A DNA stretch of 64,000 bases from JAXLQL01 sp046331625 (GTDB taxonomy: Bacteria > Acidobacteriota > Terriglobia > Bryobacterales > Bryobacteraceae): positions 184,651 through 248,650 of the forward strand of contig JAXLQL010000011.1 in the NCBI GenBank assembly GCA_046331625.1, read 5' to 3'. This document shows, piece by piece, positions 18,601 through 25,763 of this stretch. The notes beneath the pieces were generated by a model. The model searched no databases, was not told the DNA's origin, and saw only the letters and a list, made by a program, of their open reading frames with translations. Numbering within the stretch: position 1 is the first letter of the stretch; every line of letters begins with the position of its first letter. The translations under genes were made by a program, and so were the position numbers.

Positions 18601-18969
18601 GGCTCGCCGCAATAGTCCCTTGACTGCGCTCAGCGTATGCCGTCGCGGCATCCAGATGCCGGGCCACTCTGGATGACTGTGGACATCGAACGGGTCTTGT
18701 CCGCTGGCGGCACTCGACCTCAGCTCAGCGAGGCGATCATCCCAGTGCCGCAATTGGATCATCGCGGCGCGGAGCAGGGCTGCGGCCCCGGCCGGGCTCT
18801 TCTGCTGAATGGCCTTGCCAGCCTCGACGCTGCCGAGCTCTACGTCTCGCCACTCCGAAGCCACGGTCTGAGCCGCCTCTTCGATCCAGCGGCTGATCAG
18901 CGCGTGTTCGGAGTCGAGGGCACTCCCTGCCGCGGCTGGGTATCTTTCCCATGAGCGCACTGGGCTCAC
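15649..18969 (-). CDS. Large DUF4132-domain protein
   Basis: 1106 aa from a GTG at 18969 that overlaps the preceding gene's stop by 4 nt; an ATG at 19020 would overlap it by 55 nt. The C-terminal third carries the DUF4132 (MolR-like) signature: YLDHPLVGTIARRLIW, IDIDGGALTVGDKAQVTLWHP, VLAWRRRIESLGIVQPFKQ, HREIYLLTDAE and ILRQHQFNALCGARRWKN. The N-terminal 700 residues are alpha-helical and HEAT-like, without a recognisable catalytic motif. No transmembrane segments or signal peptide are seen, so it is cytosolic. The function of DUF4132 is not established. Its partner is the 133-aa Gly-Gly protein immediately upstream. Confidence 0.8.
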   Translation of the reverse strand: MSPVRSWERYPAAAGSALDSEHALISRWIEEAAQTVASEWRDVELGSVEAGKAIQQKSPAGAAALLRAAMIQLRHWDDRLAELRSSAASGQDPFDVHSHPEWPGIWMPRRHTLSAVKGLLRRALPLDGGDIGTLVEWFAATSSPELGSSIARAVQRYLAENSPGADLERSIHRFAAALRRSYSNKEKSLGTAIKQLLQGAKDEAGDAPVAVGPPPEPAPCGNPKVLYDYKCRLGIQPEDSAVARVVLLPDQFAMLADSPLAEEHAKLSELFGEVIGTRSYSPDLRHFAAGRDILAADRIANARYILAAAERHIFALSNLSTDLENAALWQSHYAACSIAKTLMWLPAEFQRDELFDFLLYLSSQPQQGSPAEADSSLDEIVTAIGTLIQDGADLAPGERFVLYLWRAARILGPPLGTEPPEVVKMTRWIGDRSRFFLVPGEYWTDALNADLAAFPARERSAWVSFLKHALTATSSRPSARWVKTARELVSTIGEKHVSAAFGRWMMEVPKGRAIGKMATYVHDTRGSSDTIHDENATALRGMLWTLPLLSDSAGFLRLISTVAVSTYKKVPGVGPRAVKVGNAAVYALSEIITPESVGFLAMLKVRVRFGTAQKEIEKAFDVAAAALELPRDQIEELGVPACGLETVGRREEILGGCRAELVVDGSEAALRWFDPRGKSIKAVPARVKREHTEAYKDLQQDLKDVAAMLSAQRERVDSLFLSRKCWSAVGWRERYLDHPLVGTIARRLIWCIDGVPAIAIDGHPIDIDGGALTVGDKAQVTLWHPSGRETGEVLAWRRRIESLGIVQPFKQAHREIYLLTDAELRTGTYSNRFAAHILRQHQFNALCGARRWKNKLRLMVDDSYPPSSRELPEWGLRAEFWIEGVGEGYGVDTNEAGVFHMLATDQVRFYRVGAAQNAAHAGGGGYAAQAAGPGDADINEPLPLNQIPALVFSEVMRDVDLFVGVSSIGNDPAWQDGGPGGRYLGYWQDFSFGDLSEAAVTRREVLVNLLPRLKIAARCTLNDRFLEVRGDLRSYKIHLGSGNILMKPNDQYLCIVPDSRAKAGQSPIYLPFEGDGTLSIILSKAFLLAEDGKITDPTIVRQIQTY

Positions 18970-19367
18970 CCCCCAACGAGAGGAATTAACTTCACAAAGC
19001 TGACACGCGTTGTGGGGCATATGGAAAATTCCTGCTCCAGGCTGTCGGCTTGATTGTCGTTGATCAGGATGAAGTAGCTGTTGTTCGTGAAGCCTTCAAG
19101 CGCACGTTCCACCTGTTCGTCCACATCGAGAGGCCGGTGCTTTTGCATTCGGAATGCGGTGGTCCGGCCGTTGAGAACCATTTCAGCGCCGGTCGGCTGA
19201 ACAAGTCCCTGAAACTCCTCACTGCGTTTGCGATTGAAGTGCTGCACCTCTTGGCGCACCCGCTCGCGTACCAGATCCTTGACGGTGATTCTCTCCGTCA
19301 GGAACTCGATGGCGACTTCGTACAACGACTGCCCCGCGGCGGTTTCATCTCTGACGGTTAGTAACAT
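18966..19367 (-). CDS. 133-aa protein ending in Leu-Val-Gly-Gly, coupled to the DUF4132 gene
   Basis: Not recognised with certainty. It starts at the ATG at 19367 (MLLTVRDETAAGQSLYEVAI); the longer upstream frame looks non-coding. Predicted features are a beta-strand pair at the N-terminus, a helix ITVKDLVRERVRQEVQHFN at about 30-48, a middle loop with TGAEMVLNGRTTAF, and a C-terminal strand VSFVKLIPLVGG that ends exactly at Gly-Gly. Strand-strand-helix-strand with an exposed GG tail resembles a ubiquitin-like beta-grasp protein. The stop overlaps the GTG of the DUF4132 gene, so the two are made together. No E1-, E2- or JAB-like gene is visible next to it. Confidence 0.75.
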   Translation of the reverse strand: MLLTVRDETAAGQSLYEVAIEFLTERITVKDLVRERVRQEVQHFNRKRSEEFQGLVQPTGAEMVLNGRTTAFRMQKHRPLDVDEQVERALEGFTNNSYFILINDNQADSLEQEFSICPTTRVSFVKLIPLVGG

Positions 19368-19468
19368 CGGTGTTCGCTCGAGATTGTGATAATGCTTCCA
19401 TTCTACAAATTGCGTGAACTTCCGAGGCCGTTCGATTGTCCTGCCGCCCAAGCCGCCGCGGCTCAACC

Positions 19469-20440
19469 TCAAATCCGCAACAACCGCTTCACCGCCGGAT
19501 CCCCCAACTCCCCCTTGGTTACCTCCCGCGCCGGAAGATCGATCCGCTTCTGGGGAGTCTTCCCACTCAGCTTCTCGGCCAGCGACTTCACGCTCTCGTA
19601 GCCGATCCGGAACCCGTCTTGCACCAGCATCACGTCGATCGTCCCATTGCGTAGCGCCTCCACGTGCGCATCGCTCGAATCGAACGTGATCAGCTTCACC
19701 TTGCCGCTCGCGCCCCTCGAGTGGATCGCGCTGATCGCGCCCAGCGAACTCGCCTCTGACGACGCGAAGATGCCCCCCAGATCCGGATGCGCGGTCAATA
19801 TGTTCTCCGCCGCCGCGCGAGCCCTGGCGACGTCCGCCATGCCGTACTGCCGCGCTGCAATGGTCACCGCCGGAAACTCCTTCGCGATCGTCTCTTCGAA
19901 CGCCCGCTCGCGCAGCTCCGTTGACGTGCCGCCCGGCTTCTGCATCACCATCGCGACCTTTCCCTTGCCCCCGATCAACGCCGCCAGCCGCCGCGCCGCC
20001 GTCACTCCCGCTCCGCTGTTGTCTGTGGCCACGAACGTCACGTAGTTCTCCACGTTCACGCCGGAGTCGAAGATCGCTACCGGAATTCCCGCCGCGATCA
20101 CCCGCTCCACCGAGCCCTGCAACGCCCGCTCGTCGGTGGCCGAAATGGCCAAGCCGTCCACGCGCTGTGTGAGGAACGAGTCCACGATCTGGATCTGCCG
20201 GCTATGATCGGTCTCGTTCGAAGGGCCGTTCCACAGGGTCTCGACGTCGAAGTCCTTCGCCGCTTGGTCCACGCCGCCGTGGATGGTCACGAAGAACAGG
20301 TGCGAGGTCGCCTTGGGCACCACGGCGATCCGCTTGCGGCCTTGGCTCGAGCAGGACGCCAGGCCGGCGAGGCCCCCAGCCATTCGTAATGCTGTCCGCC
20401 GCGTGATCGCGCCGCGGTCTCGGAAACCGGAGTTTTGCAT
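19469..20440 (-). CDS. Tat-type lipoprotein, sugar-binding protein of ABC type (RbsB-like)
   Basis: 323 aa. The N-terminus has ITRRTALRMAGGLAGLASC, a twin-arginine signal ending in a lipobox Cys. The rest is a type I periplasmic-binding fold: IAVVPKATSHLFFVTIHGGVDQAAKDF, QIQIVDSFLTQRVDGLAISATD, IPVAIFDSGV, FVATDNSGAGVTAARRLA, GIFASSEASSLGA and LITFDSSDAHVEALRNGTID. These are typical of ribose/xylose/myo-inositol binding proteins, which deliver a sugar to an ABC importer. No permease or ATPase gene is adjacent, so it is an orphan here. It lies between the Gly-Gly protein gene and a divergent glycosyltransferase gene. Confidence 0.88.
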   Translation of the reverse strand: MQNSGFRDRGAITRRTALRMAGGLAGLASCSSQGRKRIAVVPKATSHLFFVTIHGGVDQAAKDFDVETLWNGPSNETDHSRQIQIVDSFLTQRVDGLAISATDERALQGSVERVIAAGIPVAIFDSGVNVENYVTFVATDNSGAGVTAARRLAALIGGKGKVAMVMQKPGGTSTELRERAFEETIAKEFPAVTIAARQYGMADVARARAAAENILTAHPDLGGIFASSEASSLGAISAIHSRGASGKVKLITFDSSDAHVEALRNGTIDVMLVQDGFRIGYESVKSLAEKLSGKTPQKRIDLPAREVTKGELGDPAVKRLLRI

Positions 20441-20475
20441 GGGCGTATTCTACACTGTTATCCTGAATCCCGACC

Positions 20476-21843
20476 GTGTTCAGCCGTCACCATCGCAAGG
20501 TCAAGCTCCTGTTCGGCCTTGCAGACACCGCCCTGGTGGCCTTGGCCTTTGCCGCTGCCTACCAAAGCCGGCATTGGCTTCCCTTCGAAAAGAACTTCTT
20601 CCTGCTGGCGCCCGTGATGGCCGTGCTGATGGGCATGTGTGCGGTGCTGTGGCCGGTGATTGGCGAATGGCTTCAGGTCTACGATCGTCTCGACTCCGCC
20701 CACCCTCGCCGCATTCTGCGCGATAGCTTCAAACAGACTGTCGGCGGGATCGTGGGCGTGGTGCTGATTCAGTACGCGTTGCGCCTCGATCTGAGCCGCG
20801 GCTTCGTCGGTCTTCTCGCCGCCTATAGCTGGACCCTGCTGTGCCTGTTCCGTCTCAACGCCGGAACGCTCGTCGGTTGGATCCGCAAGGAGTTCGGCGC
20901 CCCGCACTATGTGGTGGTGGTTGGCTCCGGCGAGCGCGCATCGCGGCTTGCGGGGTTGCTCGCGCAGTCCACGCCCTACGGGATTCGCCTTGCCGCGGTC
21001 GTCCCCGAGGCGGATGCCGCGTCGACGCTGCCCGCACTTCTCGAGCGGCACGTGGTGGATGACGTGATCTTCGCGGTAGATAGCTCCCGTCTCCAGGAAC
21101 TCGAAGACGTGATGCTCTTGTGCGATGAAGACGGCGTGCGTACGCGACTCGCAGTCGATTTCTTCCCGCACATCAACAGCGACGTTTACCTCGACCGCTT
21201 GCACCAGCTCCCGCTACTCACCTTCGCCGCGGCTCCGCATGACGAGATCCGCCTGTTCGCCAAGCGCGCCATCGATGTTGCGCTGGCCGGAGCGTCGCTC
21301 GTGCTCGTGTCGCCCATCATGCTCCTGATCGCGGCGCTAATCAAGGTAACTTCTCCCGGACCCGCCATTTTCCGCCAAGTCCGCTGCGGCCTCAACGGCC
21401 GCCGCTTCACGTTCTACAAATTCCGATCCATGGTCCACAACGCCGAGGATCTGAAGGCCGGCCTCGAACATCTCAACCAAAAGGAAATCGCGTTCAAGAT
21501 TCCCGATGACCCTCGACTCACTCGCCTGGGCCGCCTGTTGCGCCGCTTCTCGATCGACGAGTGGCCGCAGTTGTGGAACGTGCTGAAGGGCGACATGTCA
21601 CTGGTCGGGCCTCGACCCGCCGTTCCGGAAGAAGTGGAGCGCTACAAGCGCTGGCAGCGCCGCCGGCTTCGCATGCGGCCCGGACTCACCTGCCTCTGGG
21701 CCCTCGATGGTCGCGATCATCTCGACTTCGAGAGCTGGATGCGCAAGGATATGGAATATATCGACAACTGGTCGCTGGGCCTCGATTGGAAGATCATGTT
21801 GCGCACGATCCCCAAAGTGCTCAGCGGACGAGGAGCGCATTGA
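20476..21843 (+). CDS. Polyprenyl glycosylphosphotransferase (exopolysaccharide initiating enzyme)
   Basis: 455 aa from a GTG. The N-terminal half has about four transmembrane helices (LLFGLADTALVALAFAAAY, FFLLAPVMAVLMGMCAVLWPVIG, TVGGIVGVVLIQYAL, FVGLLAAYSWTLLCLF) and a CoA-binding-like domain (VVVVGSGERASRLAGLL). The C-terminal half is the bacterial sugar transferase domain: AIDVALAGASLVLVSPIMLLIA, KVTSPGPAIFRQVRCGLNGR, FTFYKFRSM, DPRLTRLGRLLRRFSIDEWPQLWNVLKGDMSLVGPRPA, and a terminal RTIPKVLSGRGA. It transfers a sugar-1-phosphate onto undecaprenyl phosphate to start a repeat unit. No other polysaccharide genes adjoin it; the nearest are at 24264 and 27733. Confidence 0.93.
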   Translation: MFSRHHRKVKLLFGLADTALVALAFAAAYQSRHWLPFEKNFFLLAPVMAVLMGMCAVLWPVIGEWLQVYDRLDSAHPRRILRDSFKQTVGGIVGVVLIQYALRLDLSRGFVGLLAAYSWTLLCLFRLNAGTLVGWIRKEFGAPHYVVVVGSGERASRLAGLLAQSTPYGIRLAAVVPEADAASTLPALLERHVVDDVIFAVDSSRLQELEDVMLLCDEDGVRTRLAVDFFPHINSDVYLDRLHQLPLLTFAAAPHDEIRLFAKRAIDVALAGASLVLVSPIMLLIAALIKVTSPGPAIFRQVRCGLNGRRFTFYKFRSMVHNAEDLKAGLEHLNQKEIAFKIPDDPRLTRLGRLLRRFSIDEWPQLWNVLKGDMSLVGPRPAVPEEVERYKRWQRRRLRMRPGLTCLWALDGRDHLDFESWMRKDMEYIDNWSLGLDWKIMLRTIPKVLSGRGAH

Positions 21844-21847
21844 AAGC

Positions 21848-22462
21848 ATGGAACTGATTCCCAAGCAAGAAGAAGTGGTGGAGTTGCTGCGCGAAACCGG
21901 TGCGTTGCGCGACGGCTTTTTCGAGTATCCGAACGGCCTCTACTCCAACCAGCATCTGCAGATGGCGCTCGCCTTTCGCAACTTCGAACACATGAAGGTC
22001 CTGAGTGTTGGACTGAGCCGCCTGGTTCGCGCCAACAGCGAAATCCGCGCGGCCATCTCCGAACTGTCACTTGTCGCCCCTGCCACGGGCGGGCTGCCGG
22101 TCGCGTTCGGAATGTGCGAAGCCCTTCGCGCCCGCCGCGTCTATTGGGCCGAGCGCGAGAACGAAGACGAGCCTCTGCGCTTCCGCCAGTTCCTCGATCA
22201 GCAGCGCGGCGAGAAAGTGCTCCTGGTGGATGACATCCTGCGCTCCGGCCAGAAGATGAAGGAACTGCAGAAGCTTTGCGAAGCCAACGGCGCGGAAGTG
22301 ATGGGCATGGCGGTGGTGGTTTATCAGCCCAATCCAGCGATTCCCGATTTTGGCGGAATTCCGCTGTTCTACCTCGCCAAGCTCGACTCCGTGTTCCGCA
22401 CGAATGACGACTCTTGGCCCGGATTCCAGCCGGGGATGCAGCCGACCAAGATTTGGATATGA
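21848..22462 (+). CDS. Orotate phosphoribosyltransferase-type enzyme
   Basis: 204 aa. The PRPP-binding signature VLLVDDILRSGQKMKE is clear, preceded by VAPATGGLPVAFGMCEAL and RVYWAERE. The N-terminus VVELLRETGALRDGFFEYPNGLYSNQHLQMALAF fits OPRT (pyrE) substrate-binding elements. OPRT makes OMP from orotate and PRPP in pyrimidine synthesis; a related purine PRTase role cannot be excluded. The ATG at 21848 is 4 nt after the glycosylphosphotransferase stop, and its own stop overlaps the start of the ceramidase-like gene (ATGA), so the three probably share a transcript. No other pyr gene is near. Confidence 0.82.
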   Translation: MELIPKQEEVVELLRETGALRDGFFEYPNGLYSNQHLQMALAFRNFEHMKVLSVGLSRLVRANSEIRAAISELSLVAPATGGLPVAFGMCEALRARRVYWAERENEDEPLRFRQFLDQQRGEKVLLVDDILRSGQKMKELQKLCEANGAEVMGMAVVVYQPNPAIPDFGGIPLFYLAKLDSVFRTNDDSWPGFQPGMQPTKIWI

Positions 22463-23799
22463 GAGCGCTCCTGGTAGGCCTCGCGGTTGCATGGGCCGCC
22501 TTGGCGGCGGAGGAGTTCCGAGCCGGTGTAGCGCGAGTGGACATCACGCCGGCCACGCCAGTATGGATGTCGGGCTACGCGCAGCGGAACAAGCCGTCGG
22601 AAGGCGTGGACACACCGCTGATGGCGAAGGCGCTGGCGCTTCAGGACAAGAAGGGCATGCGTGTGGTGATCGTCACCACGGACCTGCTTGGCCTTCCACG
22701 CGCCATCACGGACCCGGTGGCGGCCCGCGCCGAAAAAGAGTACGGGCTGCGTCGCGCGCAGATCCTGTTCAACTCCTCGCACACGCACGCCGGGCCGGTG
22801 CTCCGGACCAACACGCAGGCGATGTACGAACTGCCGGATGCCGAGTGGAAGCGCCTTGCCGATTACCACGTGAAGTTGGGCGACGACCTCTTCGCGGTTA
22901 TCGGCGCCGCACTCGGCAAGATGGAGCCGGCATCGCTCCACTTTGGTCAAGGCACGGCCGGTTTCGCCGTCAACCGCCGCGAGTTCACGCGGAAGGGAGT
23001 GATCATCGGCGTGAATCGCGACGGCGCCACGGACCACTCGGTTCCGGTGATCGACGTGCGCAACGCCAAGGGCGAGCATCTCGCGATCCTGTTCGGCTAC
23101 GCGTGCCATAACACGACGCTCGGTGGCAATCACTACCGGCTCAATGCCGACTACGCCGGGCACGCGCAAATGCTGCTCGAAAAGCAATTCGCCAGCGCGA
23201 CGGCGCTGTTCCTGCTACTGTGCGCGGGGGACCAGAATCCGGATCCGCGCGGTACGGTGGACCATGTGGCAAAGCACGGGTCGGCTCTTGCGGCGAGCGT
23301 GGCCAAGGTGCTCGAAGCCGGTGGGGACCTGATGCGCTCGCCGATCCGTGCGGCGTATCAGGTGACGGATCTCGCTTTCGCGGTCCACACGCGCGAGCAG
23401 TATGAGGAGGAAGCGAAGAGTCCGGACGTCTACAAGCAGCGGCGGGCGAAGGCCATGCTGGCCGCCTATGCCACGGGCAAGCCGCCGCGGTCGACGCCGT
23501 ATCCGGTGCAAGCGATCCGCTTCGCGCCGGGCATTACGCTGCTGGCGCTCGGGGGGGAGGTGGTGGTGGATTATGCGTTGCGCGTGAAGCGCGAGTTCAC
23601 GCATGATCGGATGATTGTCGCCGGTTATTCGAACGACGTGATGTGCTACATCCCGACGTTGAAGGTGTTGCGCGAGGGCGGTTACGAGGCCGACTTCAGC
23701 ATGGTCTATTACGGCACGCCGGGGAAGTTCAGCGAAGACGTAGAGGCTGCGGTGTTTCAGTCGATTGGGTCTGTGCTGCGGCGGACTGGCGCGAAATAA
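22459..23799 (+). CDS. Secreted neutral/alkaline ceramidase-like protein (paralogue 1)
   Basis: 446 aa with a signal peptide MRALLVGLAVAWAALAAEEF. The body matches the N-terminal domain of neutral/alkaline non-lysosomal ceramidases: AGVARVDITPATPVWMSGY, QILFNSSHTHAGPVLRTN with the metal-binding HxH, FGYACHNTTLGGNHYRLNADYAG with further His ligands, and LLCAGDQNPDPRG. It is much shorter than true ceramidases, lacking the C-terminal domain, as is common for acidobacterial and planctomycete relatives of unknown substrate. The ATG overlaps the upstream OPRT stop by 4 nt. A paralogue lies at 31787-33160. Amide or ester hydrolysis of a lipid-like substrate is an inference. Confidence 0.85.
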   Translation: MRALLVGLAVAWAALAAEEFRAGVARVDITPATPVWMSGYAQRNKPSEGVDTPLMAKALALQDKKGMRVVIVTTDLLGLPRAITDPVAARAEKEYGLRRAQILFNSSHTHAGPVLRTNTQAMYELPDAEWKRLADYHVKLGDDLFAVIGAALGKMEPASLHFGQGTAGFAVNRREFTRKGVIIGVNRDGATDHSVPVIDVRNAKGEHLAILFGYACHNTTLGGNHYRLNADYAGHAQMLLEKQFASATALFLLLCAGDQNPDPRGTVDHVAKHGSALAASVAKVLEAGGDLMRSPIRAAYQVTDLAFAVHTREQYEEEAKSPDVYKQRRAKAMLAAYATGKPPRSTPYPVQAIRFAPGITLLALGGEVVVDYALRVKREFTHDRMIVAGYSNDVMCYIPTLKVLREGGYEADFSMVYYGTPGKFSEDVEAAVFQSIGSVLRRTGAK

Positions 23800-23845
23800 C
23801 CGGAGTGTGAACGGGGGGCTGCCAGCGTATGTGCCTGCATCGGAA

Positions 23846-23886
23846 GCGGGACTGAAGTCCCGCGCAGGCTGAAGCCTGCCCCACAG
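23846..23886 (+). repeat. Dispersed hairpin repeat, copy 3
   Basis: gcgggactgaagtcccgc directly followed by gcaggctgaagcctgcc and ccaca: two near-perfect hairpins with GA loops. It is the first of three head-to-tail copies in the gap between two converging genes. Confidence 0.85.
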
Positions 23887-23964
23887 CGCGGCTGAGCCGC
23901 AATCGCTGAGCGTCATTCCATAATCGGCGTGTGAACAAGGAGCGCATTCTACCAACGTAGGCGC

Positions 23965-24070
23965 CTGCTTCGGAGGCGGGACTGAAACTCCCGCAGCAGG
24001 CTGAAAGCCTGCCCCACACACCGGGTCCAAAACCTTCGCGGCCGGCGAAGAAGCTGAAGGATAGTAGTGC
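23965..24070 (+). repeat. Dispersed hairpin repeat, copy 4 (full length)
   Basis: Same layout with small variations: gcgggactgaaactcccgc, caggctgaaagcctgc, cccacacacc, then ccttcgcggccggcgaagaa and the tail gctgaaggatagtagtgc. The second half also pairs, since cttcgcggccg/ggcgaag is an inverted repeat. It is the best full-length example of the unit. Confidence 0.85.
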
Positions 24071-24100
24071 ATCGCGGCGCCGCAATCCCCGAAGCTCATG

Positions 24101-24245
24101 TGCCCGCGCTGGAAGCGGGACTGAAAGTCCCGCTGCAGGCTAAAAGCCTCCCCACACACTGGGCCTGAAATCTTCGTGGCGGGCGAAGAAACGGAAGGAT
24201 AAGTAGTACAAGGCGGCAGAAAATCTTCGCGGCCGGCGAAGATGC
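24101..24245 (+). repeat. Dispersed hairpin repeat, copy 5 plus partial second half
   Basis: gcgggactgaaagtcccgc, caggctaaaagcctccccac, gcctgaaatcttcgtggcgg, aaacggaaggataagtagta. A further isolated aatcttcgcggccggcgaag (24222-24241) sits right behind it. The 460-bp gap from 23800 to 24263 is almost entirely made of these units. Confidence 0.8.
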
Positions 24246-24263
24246 GCGGCGGAGCCACAATCG

Positions 24264-25028
24264 CTAGACGGATTCGCTGCGGACGGAGACGCGCCGCTTC
24301 CAGTTTGACGTGAAGCGCCAGTAGAAACAGCGCCACATGAGCGCCAGATGGCCCTGGATTGCGCGGCCCAAATTGATTTTGGATACGCCCTGCTTGCGCG
24401 CTCCCAGGGGCATGGGCACCTCTTCGACGCGGAGCCCGATCAACAGCCCCTTGATCAGGATCTCGGTCACCGCAGGGAATCCGTTGTCGAGAAACGGAAT
24501 GCAGGCAAGCGACTGGCGCCGGTAGGCTCGAAACATCGAGGTGAAAGTGTGGATCCGCTGGCCGAGCAGCACGCCGTAAACGCGAGAGGTCGCTTGGCTG
24601 AGCGCCTTCCGCAGTGGAGTGACGTCGCCGTTCTCCGCCTTCGGATGCCAGGGGGACGCGGTCACGATGTGCGCGCCGCGGAGCAGCCCGTCGATCAGAT
24701 CGGGGATCCGCTCAGGCGGATACGTGCAGTCGCAGTCAATGGTGCACATCACGGGAGCCGAGACGTACTCGAAGCCGGTCCGGATAGCGGCCCCCAGCCC
24801 GCGGTTATCGTGGTGATGGAGCGCACGCACCCACCCGTATTCGCGTTCCGCGCGGTCGAGAATCGTCTTGGTGGAATCGCTACTTCCGTCGTTGACGAAC
24901 AGCACGTCCCAACTCGGATGTTCTCCCACCAGTTGTTCCAGGCGAGGAATGAGCACGGGCAGGCTCTCCTGTTCGTTGAAACAGGGAACCACGATCGTGA
25001 CCGGATAGCCGTTGGCCTGTGCCTGCAT
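24264..25028 (-). CDS. Family 2 glycosyltransferase (dolichol-phosphate-mannose-synthase-like)
   Basis: 254 aa. The nucleotide-sugar fold is plain: VTIVVPCFNEQESLPVLIPRLEQL, VLFVNDGSSDSTKTIL, NRGLGAAIRTGFEYV and the metal-binding TIDCDCTYPPERIPDL (Asp-x-Asp equivalent D-C-D). The C-terminal TEILIKGLLIGLRVEEVPMPLGARKQGVSKI is the typical acceptor-end motif. No transmembrane pair follows, so it is the soluble DPM1-type, transferring a sugar to a polyprenyl-phosphate carrier at the inner membrane. It faces the repeat cluster. The lipid-linked sugar could feed the ArnT-like protein at 50917, but that is speculation. Confidence 0.9.
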   Translation of the reverse strand: MQAQANGYPVTIVVPCFNEQESLPVLIPRLEQLVGEHPSWDVLFVNDGSSDSTKTILDRAEREYGWVRALHHHDNRGLGAAIRTGFEYVSAPVMCTIDCDCTYPPERIPDLIDGLLRGAHIVTASPWHPKAENGDVTPLRKALSQATSRVYGVLLGQRIHTFTSMFRAYRRQSLACIPFLDNGFPAVTEILIKGLLIGLRVEEVPMPLGARKQGVSKINLGRAIQGHLALMWRCFYWRFTSNWKRRVSVRSESV

Positions 25029-25133
25029 GCGCGGAGCCCGCCGTTGTCGATGACGGCTAGGCAGTTATCGGCCGGAGCGGCACTCGAGCTGTATGCCGCC
25101 CGTCGATTCCCGACATGTTACCAAATTGCCGCG

Positions 25134-25583
25134 CTATCGGCGCGTGAGGAAGGCCGAGTTCGGCGAACTCTCTTCCACAGGCGTGGCCCGGCCGCTGGAT
25201 AGCACCGAATCGAGTGCCACCAATTGTCCGCTGAAGGCGCTATCTTCCACGCCTGGAATCGCGCTAATCAGGAACGGGCCCGTTTCACAGAACTCGAGCA
25301 ATTGGCGCACGCGAGCCCGGGCGATCCATTGGAAGGGGTAGCTCTCGTGGATACTCGAATCCACCGCCGTTGCCAGCGCCGCTGCGTCCTGGCGGATCAC
25401 GATTTGCCCCTTCGGATTTCGGTAATCCCCGTCCCACTGCCTGCGCTCGGCGAAATCCCACGAGACGGCTGGCCTCGAAGTGCCCCGCGGATGCCACCCA
25501 TACCGCTCGGCGGCTACCAGTACTTCGTTCCACTCACCGGCCGAGATATCGAAGCTTTCACCGGCCTGATTGAAGAGTCTCAT
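25134..25583 (-). CDS. Hypothetical protein, 149 aa
   Basis: I do not recognise this gene. It codes MRLFNQAGESFDISAGEWNEVLVAAERYGW..., without signal peptide or membrane segments. It has protein-like composition (ERYGWHPRGT, QIVIRQDAAALATAVDSSI, PFQWIARARVRQLLEFCETGPFLIS). An ATG at 25583 is preferred over a TTG at 25592. The residue pattern up to LLEFCETGPFLIS suggests an alpha/beta fold and a complete, intact gene. The C-terminus is Ser/Arg-rich and may be disordered. It lies in the same orientation as the glycosyltransferase (105-bp gap) and threonine synthase (180-bp gap), with no overlap with either. Confidence 0.6.
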   Translation of the reverse strand: MRLFNQAGESFDISAGEWNEVLVAAERYGWHPRGTSRPAVSWDFAERRQWDGDYRNPKGQIVIRQDAAALATAVDSSIHESYPFQWIARARVRQLLEFCETGPFLISAIPGVEDSAFSGQLVALDSVLSSGRATPVEESSPNSAFLTRR

Positions 25584-25763
25584 AAAGCGCAAACTCCTGC
25601 GGACTCTCTCAATGTACTAGTGCTTACACGGTGGAACAATTCTCTTCGATGGGGCAAGAAAAAAGTCCCTTGCGGGGCTGGGACAACTCAAAGTGGGTAT
25701 GTGGGATAGCGCACTTACCTACGTCTTTTCAGGCACTTGTCCTAGCAGGGGTCGAGGATTGCC

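Noticed and set aside
23846..24245. Possible CRISPR array in the repeat-rich gap
   Set aside because: Units are about 100-140 bp, themselves palindromic, without constant spacer lengths, and no cas gene lies in the window.
23729..24336. 118- and 373-aa reverse ORFs across the repeat array
   Set aside because: Composed of repeat sequence (SFSFFAGREGF...) plus antisense of neighbouring genes.
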